This document shows positions 35,040 through 40,331 of a DNA stretch of 40,331 nt, in pieces. Both the position numbers and the translations under genes were made by a program. Positions within the stretch are counted from its first letter, which is position 1. Every line of letters starts with the position of its first letter. The stretch is from an uncultured Acidobacteriia bacterium (GTDB lineage Bacteria > Acidobacteriota > Terriglobia > Bryobacterales > Bryobacteraceae), in contig CAIVVT010000297.1 of assembly GCA_903909435.1 (NCBI GenBank), positions 1 through 40,331 on the forward strand, given 5' to 3'. The notes under the pieces were generated by a model. It saw nothing but the letters and a program-made list of their open reading frames with translations. It had not been told where the DNA came from and did not search any database.

Positions 35040-37856
35040 ATGTCTCTCAAAAGGCACGTTATTTCCCTTCGCGCGGCACTTGGCGCGCTGTTTGCAATTG
35101 CTGCCCTGACGCCTCTGCTGGCCCAGGCCCCGCCCGCTGCCAAGCCCGCAGCCGTGAAGTCCGATGCGACGAAGCCGGCCGCGGCTGCGACCGCCAAGGC
35201 TGGAGCGCCGGTCAAGGTGACCAGCGTGGAAGGCATCTCGGAGTACACGCTGGCCAATGGTATGCGGGTGCTGCTGTTCCCGGATCCGACCAAGACGAAC
35301 GTCACGGTGAACATCACCTACCTCGTGGGCTCGCGCAACGAGGACTACGGCGAGACCGGCATGGCGCACCTGCTGGAACACCTGATGTTCAAGGGCTCCA
35401 AGAACCACAAGGACGTTCCGAAGGAGTTGCAGGATCACGGCGCGCGGCCGAACGGGACGACGTGGTTCGACCGCACCAACTACTTCGAAACGTTCACTGC
35501 GACCGACGAGAACCTCAACTGGGCCCTGAGCCTGGAAGCCGACCGCATGGTGAACTCGTTCATCGCGAAGAAGGACCTGGACAGCGAAATGACCGTGGTC
35601 CGCAATGAGTTCGAAGCGGGTGAGAACAACCCCACGAACATCCTTGAGGAACGCGTGCTTTCCACCATGTTCCTGTGGCACAACTACGGTCACTCGACCA
35701 TCGGCGCGCGCTCGGATATCGAGAACGTGCCAATCGAGCGGCTGCAGGCTTTCTGGCGGCATTTCTACCAGCCGGACAACGCCGTGCTGGCCGTCGCCGG
35801 CAAGATCGACGAAGCCAAGACGCTGGCCCTGATCGAGAAGTATTTCGCGCCCATCCCCAAGCCGGACCGCAAGCTGCGCCGCACCTATACGAGTGAGCCC
35901 ACGCAGGACGGCGAGCGCTCGGTGACCCTGCGCCGCAACGGCGACACCCAGGCGGCCATCGCCGCATATCACGTCCCGGCGGGTCCCGACCCCGAGTTCG
36001 CGGCCGTCGAGATGGCTGCGAACATCATCGGCGACGCACCCAGCGGGCGGCTGTACAAGGCGCTGGTCGATACCAAGAAGGCGGCATCCGTCCAGACCGA
36101 GACTTATCAGGAGAAAGACCCGGGCATCTTCGGCGGCATGGCCGAGGTCCGGCTCGACCAGTCGGTAACCGAGGCGCGCGACATTCTGGTGGCCACCATC
36201 GAGGGGCTGGCCAAGAGCCCGTTCACGAGCGAAGAACTGGAACGCGTGCGGACGAATTATCTGAAGAATTTCGACCTGGCCATGAACAACAGCCAGGCCA
36301 TCGCACTGCAACTCAGCGAGTGGCAGGCGCAGGGCGACTGGCGGCTGATGTTCCTGCACCGCGACCGCGTGAAGGCAGTGAAACTGGCAGACGTGCAGAA
36401 GGCTGCGGAGAAGTACTTCATCGCCTCCAATCGCACCTCCGGCATCTTCATCCCCGATAAGAACCCGATTCGCGCGGAGATCCCGAATCCCCCGGATGTC
36501 AACGCGCTGGTGAAGGACTACAAGGGCAACGAGGCGGTTGCGCAGGGTGAGTCGTTCGACCCCAGTCCGGCCAATATCGACAAGCGCACGGCGCGCGGTT
36601 CGCTGGGCGGCATCAAGATCGCGTTTCTCGAAAAGAAGACTCGCGGCAGCCAGGTGACCCTGCTGCTGCAGTTGCACTTCGGCGACGAGACAACGCTGCA
36701 GGGCCGCGAAGTGGCGGCGGGCGTGGCAGGGCGGCTGCTGATGCGCGGGACGACCAAACACACGCGGCAGGAGTTGAAAGACAGCTTCGACAAGTTGAAG
36801 GCGCAGGTGATGATCGGCGGCGGCGTGGACGGGGCCAACGTCCGCATCACGACCACCAAAGAGAACCTGAAAGCGGTGCTCGACCTGGCGGCCGAAGTGC
36901 TCCGCTCGCCGTCCTTCCCGGCGGATGAATTCGACAAGCTGAAGCAGGAAGAACTGGCCGACCTGGAATCGAACAAGAGCGAGCCGCAGCAGCTCGCCAT
37001 GATCGGACTGCAGAAGCATCTGTCGCCCTATCCGAAGGGCGACCCGCGCTACATGATGTCGATCGACGAGCAGATCGAAGAGACGAAAGCCGTAACTCTG
37101 GACCAGGCGAAAGCCTTCTACAAGGAGTTCTACGGCGCGTCGAACGGAGAGTTGTCCGTGATCGGCGACTTCGATTCCGAGAATACCCAAAACCAGATCA
37201 AGGCGCTGTTCGGCGACTGGAAGAGCCCCAAGAGCTACAAGCGGATCGAGAACGTCTACAAGCCGATCAAGCCGCTGCAGCAAGTCATCGAAACCCCCGA
37301 CAAGGCCAACACCATGTGGGCGGCCGGGACGCTGCTGAAGATGAGCGACAGCGATCCGGAGTACCCCGCCATGGTGCTCGGCAACTACATCCTGGGAGCG
37401 GGCATGAACTCGCGACTGTTTGCGCGCATCCGCGGCAAAGAGGGCCTGAGCTACGGCGTGGGAGCGGGCATCCAGGTGACGCCCAAGGAAGACGTCACGA
37501 AGTTCTTCGGCTACGCCATCTGCGCGCCGCAGAACGCGCCCAAGGTGGAAGCTTCCTTCAAGGACGAGGTCAAGAAGATCCTGACGGAAGGCTACACGGC
37601 TACGGAAGTCGAGGCCGCCAAAAAGAGCTGGGTCCAGGCCCGGCAGGTTGCGCGCGCCAATGACGGCGAGCTGATCGGGCGGCTGGTGAATGGCCTGCTT
37701 TTCGGCCGTACGCTGGCTTTCGACGCCCAGCTCGAGACCAAAGTTCTGGCGTTGACGCCGGACCAGATCAAGGCTGCCATGAAGAAGTTGATCGACGTGG
37801 ATAACCTGACGTACGTCCGCGCCGGGGACTTCAAGAAGGCGAACGTCAGCTGGTAG
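35040..37856 (+). CDS. Exported M16 (insulinase-family) metallopeptidase
   Basis: Zinc peptidase of the pitrilysin/insulinase clan, 938 aa. Signal peptide about 1-29 (ends TPLLAQA), Ala/Lys/Pro spacer to about 58. The N-terminal half has the inverted zinc motif HLLEH (His110, Glu113, His114) and the third ligand Glu190 in VVRNEFEAGEN, at the standard 76-residue distance. The inactive second half (about 530-935) carries the conserved RIRGKEGLSYGVGAG substrate-binding motif. Start at ATG 35040, where the signal peptide begins; the frame extends to 34986 without a plausible leader. Probably periplasmic, degrading peptides. Followed by a palindromic element and a strong hairpin. Confidence 0.95.
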   Translation: MSLKRHVISLRAALGALFAIAALTPLLAQAPPAAKPAAVKSDATKPAAAATAKAGAPVKVTSVEGISEYTLANGMRVLLFPDPTKTNVTVNITYLVGSRNEDYGETGMAHLLEHLMFKGSKNHKDVPKELQDHGARPNGTTWFDRTNYFETFTATDENLNWALSLEADRMVNSFIAKKDLDSEMTVVRNEFEAGENNPTNILEERVLSTMFLWHNYGHSTIGARSDIENVPIERLQAFWRHFYQPDNAVLAVAGKIDEAKTLALIEKYFAPIPKPDRKLRRTYTSEPTQDGERSVTLRRNGDTQAAIAAYHVPAGPDPEFAAVEMAANIIGDAPSGRLYKALVDTKKAASVQTETYQEKDPGIFGGMAEVRLDQSVTEARDILVATIEGLAKSPFTSEELERVRTNYLKNFDLAMNNSQAIALQLSEWQAQGDWRLMFLHRDRVKAVKLADVQKAAEKYFIASNRTSGIFIPDKNPIRAEIPNPPDVNALVKDYKGNEAVAQGESFDPSPANIDKRTARGSLGGIKIAFLEKKTRGSQVTLLLQLHFGDETTLQGREVAAGVAGRLLMRGTTKHTRQELKDSFDKLKAQVMIGGGVDGANVRITTTKENLKAVLDLAAEVLRSPSFPADEFDKLKQEELADLESNKSEPQQLAMIGLQKHLSPYPKGDPRYMMSIDEQIEETKAVTLDQAKAFYKEFYGASNGELSVIGDFDSENTQNQIKALFGDWKSPKSYKRIENVYKPIKPLQQVIETPDKANTMWAAGTLLKMSDSDPEYPAMVLGNYILGAGMNSRLFARIRGKEGLSYGVGAGIQVTPKEDVTKFFGYAICAPQNAPKVEASFKDEVKKILTEGYTATEVEAAKKSWVQARQVARANDGELIGRLVNGLLFGRTLAFDAQLETKVLALTPDQIKAAMKKLIDVDNLTYVRAGDFKKANVSW

Positions 37857-37865
37857 AACCCGTAT

Positions 37866-37968
37866 GTGGGGCGGCTCTCCAGAGCCGCGTGGGGCCTCCA
37901 GGCCCCGCTCCGAGAACTAGCTGGTGCGGGCTCTGGAGAGCCTGCGCGGCGCTGGAGCGCCGCCCCAC
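37866..37968. repeat. Family-2 nested-palindrome element, most regular copy
   Basis: Outer perfect 10-bp inverted repeat GTGGGGCGGC (37866-37875 against 37959-37968). There are four hairpins: GCGGCT-CTCC-AGCCGC-type at 37871-37888, GGGGC-CTCCAG-GCCCC at 37891-37906, GCGGGCT-CTGGAG-AGCCTGC-type (one mismatch) around 37926-37945, and GCGGCG-CTGGAG-CGCCGC around 37947-37964. The two left hairpins share the centre CTCCAG; the two right hairpins carry its complement CTGGAG. It begins 9 nt after the M16 stop. Confidence 0.85.
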
Positions 37969-37992
37969 CTTGCCGGTAGTGAGACAATAGAA

Positions 37993-38027
37993 AAGGCCGT
38001 TCGGGCAGGACCTGTCCGGGCGGCCTT
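37993..38027 (+). terminator. Strong hairpin before the YkgJ gene
   Basis: AAGGCCGTTCGGGCAGG pairs with CCTGTCCGGGCGGCCTT across a 1-nt loop: 17 pairs including three G-T wobbles. Preceded by an A-run and followed by a T-rich stretch (TTCGTGCTTT). It could terminate the M16 transcript. It also ends only 10 nt before ATG 38038 and could affect YkgJ expression. Confidence 0.55.
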
Positions 38028-38037
38028 CGTGCTTTCC

Positions 38038-38553
38038 ATGCTAACTGACCTCGTCCAAATCCAACGTTTCGGCGAAAAGAAACGGCCTGAAAATGACCGC
38101 TTTCGCAAACATCTCAAAACTCACGTCTACGTGGTGCGCAAGTTCAAGATCCTGGCCGCGGAAGTAGAAAACGCCATCGACTGCAAGGACTGTGGCAATT
38201 GCTGCCGGGTGGCCAACACGCCCATCACGCCGCGCGATTCGCAGAAACTCGCCAAATTCCTCGGCATGGACCTGGACGAGTTCCGGCGCGATTACACCGT
38301 GCACGACGACGAGGACGGCGTGATCCTGCGGCGCGAAGAGGGCAAAGGCTGCGTGTTCCTGGAAGGCAACATCTGTTCGGTGTACGAGGGGCGTCCGGTC
38401 AACTGCGAACTGTTCCCGCACATGGTGAAGGGCGACGGTTCGATCCCCGCGCGGATGTGGCAGTTTATCGACCGCGCGACGTATTGCCCGATCTGCTACA
38501 ACACGCTGGAAGCCTGGAAGAAAGAAGTCGGCTTCTGGCCTACGGCGAAGTAA
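38038..38553 (+). CDS. YkgJ-family cysteine cluster protein
   Basis: 171-aa cytosolic protein of the YkgJ/Fe-S-or-zinc cysteine cluster family, biochemical role unknown. Nine cysteines lie in the family pattern: CKDCGNCC (49-56), Cys105 in KGCVF, Cys113 in NICSVYEGRP, Cys123 in VNCELFPHM and CPIC (150-153). They suit a metal or Fe-S centre. ATG 38038 is chosen; the frame runs up to 37924, but that part is read from the palindromic element and the hairpin. No ribosome site is evident after the hairpin. The stop codon TAA shares its last two bases with the next palindromic element. Confidence 0.88.
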   Translation: MLTDLVQIQRFGEKKRPENDRFRKHLKTHVYVVRKFKILAAEVENAIDCKDCGNCCRVANTPITPRDSQKLAKFLGMDLDEFRRDYTVHDDEDGVILRREEGKGCVFLEGNICSVYEGRPVNCELFPHMVKGDGSIPARMWQFIDRATYCPICYNTLEAWKKEVGFWPTAK

Positions 38554-38653
38554 CGGAGCCACGACCGTGAGGGAGTGGTGGAACGTCCAATCTTGCTTGC
38601 GGCCGGGGCGCCGTCCCGATGCGCACCGCTTCCTGACGGTCGCGGCTCCGGTT
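38552..38653. repeat. Family-1 palindrome between convergent genes, diverged arms
   Basis: The left arm at 38552-38580 begins AACGGAGCCACGACC and ends GGAGTGGTG. The right arm at 38624-38653 is its complement with several mismatches (CACCGCTTCC ... CGCGGCTCCGG). The loop is about 43 nt. The element begins inside the YkgJ stop codon and ends 5 nt before the stop of the convergent repeat-protein gene, filling the whole gap as at 8452-8536. Confidence 0.8.
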
Positions 38654-38658
38654 TCGTG

Positions 38659-40331
38659 CTACTCAACCGCCACCAGGGTGCGGCGGCCGGTTCCACCGTC
38701 TTCCGGCACGGTGAGCTTCCGCGCCTGACGGTCGTATTTCTCCTGAAACGCCCGCCCTGCGGGGTTCTCGCGCGGTCGTTTGGTTAGCGCCCAGACCTTC
38801 CAATCGCCCGGACTAAGCCAGCGGCTGCGGAACGCTCCGTCGCTATCCGCGCGCACGCAGAACGCCCCGCCGGGCTGTGCGCGCCGGGCGGGCGACTCGG
38901 CCATGGCGCACACCGCGCTGTGGGAAAGCGGCTCGCCCTTCTCGTTGACGATCAGCCCTTCCAAAGCCGTGCCGCCCTGCCGCAACTCCACGACGAATCG
39001 GACTGGACGATCATACCGCTGCCCGGCCAGCGGGAAAGCCCGCTGCTCCAGCAGATCTACATCTCCACTCTTCGCCGTGGCAACGTACCACGGCTCCGGG
39101 GCTTGAACCTGGAACTGATACTCGCCTGGGGCCAGCAGTGTGTCCGGGAAACTCATGGAGCGCCCGTCGGCGGTTTCCAGACTCCTGAGGGTCAGCGTGT
39201 CCGCGCGAACCGGGACGTTATTCTGCACGGGCGCGAGCCGGACTTGGACCTCACCCGCCTCCCACCACCCTAAGGTACGGCGCGGCGCGGGCTGGCCTGC
39301 AACGGGCGCGTCGGGGGTCTTCTCCACGACGGTGGGGTCGTGCCGGATCATCGCCACCTTGCCCGCTACCGGCACCCAAGGGGGCACGCTGAACTCGCGC
39401 CTCAGTCCTCCGCTCTTACCTGTAGGGACCGCCTCAACAAGCAGGGGATTGATGTCCAGCGGGATTGAATAGGGCGGGGACTCCGGCGCCTCGTCGCGGT
39501 AAACCAACAGCGAGTAATGGCCTTCCGGCAGGGCGGGGAAGTCGAACTCGCCAGACGCGCTCACCGGCCGGGGCTCCAGCAAATTGATCGTCTCGCTCGA
39601 TCCGACTCGCAGGGCGACTTTAACGTGCAGCGGCGGCTCGCCATTCCACGGCTTCAATCTTCCATAGAACGGGTAAACCCTGGTCTTGCGGAGCACAACG
39701 TTGTAGCCGCGCACGTCCTCCCCGGGCGAGATCTCCACCGGGACGATGCGGCGCAGTTCCTCGACGCTGGAGTGCCAGATGGCGGTGGCGTAGCCGGTCC
39801 ATTCGTGCCTATCGTTCTGCTGCAGAGATGCTCTGACCACCGAGTCCGGAGGTGAAATCCACATCCCATAGCGGGCCGGAGGAACGACGGGAAAGGCATA
39901 GTTGCCCTGCGCATCGGTTTTCGCTTTCAACCACTCCGGGGCAGCGCTCTCCACCGTTCCTGTCCAGGTGAGGGTGGCCGCCTGCAGTCGCACGTCCGCC
40001 CCCGCGAGTCGGCGGCCATCGTCGAGGTAGACGGTCCCTTGTAAGGAAGCGCTGCGGACCAGGTCCACGAACAGTTTGACGGTCCTGCTCATGGCCACAT
40101 CGACGATCTCGACGTGTTCGAACCGGCTCAGGTCGCCGGCGTCGAGATAGCCCTCGCGGCGGATAGCGACCCGAAACGCGCCCTCGTAGTGAAGTTCGAT
40201 CACGCACTTGCCGTTGAGGTCCGTGCGCAGCGCTTCAGGAATCACCCTGACCCGCCTCGAGGTGGCGGCTGCGCTGGACCAACTGACTTCGGCCTCGGGG
40301 ATCGGCCGGTCGTCGGGATCCGTGACCAGTA
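38659..40331 (-). CDS. Carboxypeptidase-regulatory-like repeat protein, 3' part only
   Basis: Partial gene; the frame is open to the right edge, so the N-terminus lies outside. About 557 residues are visible, built of beta-sandwich units of the carboxypeptidase-regulatory/CNA-B type. Typical strings are VTDPDDRPIPEAEVSW at the edge, GTVYLDDGRRLAGADVRLQA, SGEFDFPALPEGHYSLLVYRDE and LEGLIVNEKGEPLSHSAVCA with AFRSRWLSPGDWKVWAL. Such repeats act as stalks or binding modules in exported proteins; families like this are expanded in Solibacter-type genomes. An internal GTG at 40245 is not the true start because the same domain continues upstream of it. Ends in a palindromic element shared with ykgJ. 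Confidence 0.8.
   Translation of the reverse strand, partial: LVTDPDDRPIPEAEVSWSSAAATSRRVRVIPEALRTDLNGKCVIELHYEGAFRVAIRREGYLDAGDLSRFEHVEIVDVAMSRTVKLFVDLVRSASLQGTVYLDDGRRLAGADVRLQAATLTWTGTVESAAPEWLKAKTDAQGNYAFPVVPPARYGMWISPPDSVVRASLQQNDRHEWTGYATAIWHSSVEELRRIVPVEISPGEDVRGYNVVLRKTRVYPFYGRLKPWNGEPPLHVKVALRVGSSETINLLEPRPVSASGEFDFPALPEGHYSLLVYRDEAPESPPYSIPLDINPLLVEAVPTGKSGGLRREFSVPPWVPVAGKVAMIRHDPTVVEKTPDAPVAGQPAPRRTLGWWEAGEVQVRLAPVQNNVPVRADTLTLRSLETADGRSMSFPDTLLAPGEYQFQVQAPEPWYVATAKSGDVDLLEQRAFPLAGQRYDRPVRFVVELRQGGTALEGLIVNEKGEPLSHSAVCAMAESPARRAQPGGAFCVRADSDGAFRSRWLSPGDWKVWALTKRPRENPAGRAFQEKYDRQARKLTVPEDGGTGRRTLVAVE

Noticed and set aside
34983-37283. 766-aa open frame on the minus strand opposite the M16 peptidase gene
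   Set aside because: The plus strand encodes a complete, motif-bearing M16 peptidase. The antisense frame is Arg/Leu/Val/His-rich with no domain, typical of high-GC shadow frames.
37924-38037. N-terminal extension of the YkgJ protein
   Set aside because: It translates the palindromic element and the hairpin; the conserved protein begins at ATG 38038.

Overview
This is a GC-rich chromosomal window with about 28 protein genes. It has no rRNA, tRNA, CRISPR array, phage gene or transposase that I can see. The content fits an Acidobacteriota genome, most likely a Bryobacterales/Solibacter-type organism. The pointers are paired FG-GAP + UnbV/ASPIC proteins with TPR proteins, a giant NHL/BACON secreted protein, a carboxypeptidase-regulatory-like repeat protein and Tat-type leaders on several enzymes. 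The taxonomic call is inference from gene families, not from a marker gene.

Layout. 109-2530 (minus): a two-gene mannan-disaccharide operon, GH130 phosphorylase then AGE-family 2-epimerase. 2531-2982: two palindromic repeat elements. 2983-6445 (plus): pheS-pheT, followed by a Tat-leader aldo/keto reductase. 7584-8441: a secretin-N-like exported protein. 8556-12728 (minus): a 1390-aa NHL/BACON protein, divergent from lexA (12837-13466), whose promoter looks leaderless and carries a palindrome over its -10. 13519-23061 (minus): a matrixin-like metalloprotease and then a run of five genes (TPR, UnbV+TPR, small exported protein, TPR, UnbV/CRTAC1), all predicted to be exported. 23317-24564: acylphosphatase and a glycine-zipper envelope protein, convergent. 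24689-29211 (plus): dusB, rnhA, nadD, histidine kinase and response regulator, closely packed. 29262-31272 (minus): NlpC/P60 peptidase then L-Ala-D/L-Glu-type epimerase, a murein-peptide pair with export signals. 31406-34286 (plus): membrane spermidine-synthase-like protein and a NUDIX hydrolase. Then an MmcQ/YjbR protein (minus), a 938-residue M16 peptidase and a YkgJ-type cysteine-cluster protein (plus). Last is the C-terminal part of a large beta-sandwich repeat protein running off the right edge (minus).

The most unusual non-coding signal is two families of dispersed palindromes. Family 1 (2603-2753, 8452-8536, 38552-38653) is built on a 27-33 bp arm containing GAGCC..CGACC. Two of its three copies exactly fill the gap between convergent genes. 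Family 2 (2788-2900, 7486-7528, 33560-33650, 37866-37968) is bounded by GTGGG-type ends. It contains rows of small hairpins whose stems differ from one another but always pair. The loop word of the left-half hairpins is complemented in the right-half hairpins. A third structure at 34741-34832 has the 1:2 / 2:3 / 3:4 pairing logic of an attenuator.

The gene sets suggest a soil heterotroph that phosphorolyses mannobiose-derived disaccharides, recycles or scavenges murein peptides outside the cytoplasm, and invests heavily in exported calcium-binding repeat proteins of unknown function.
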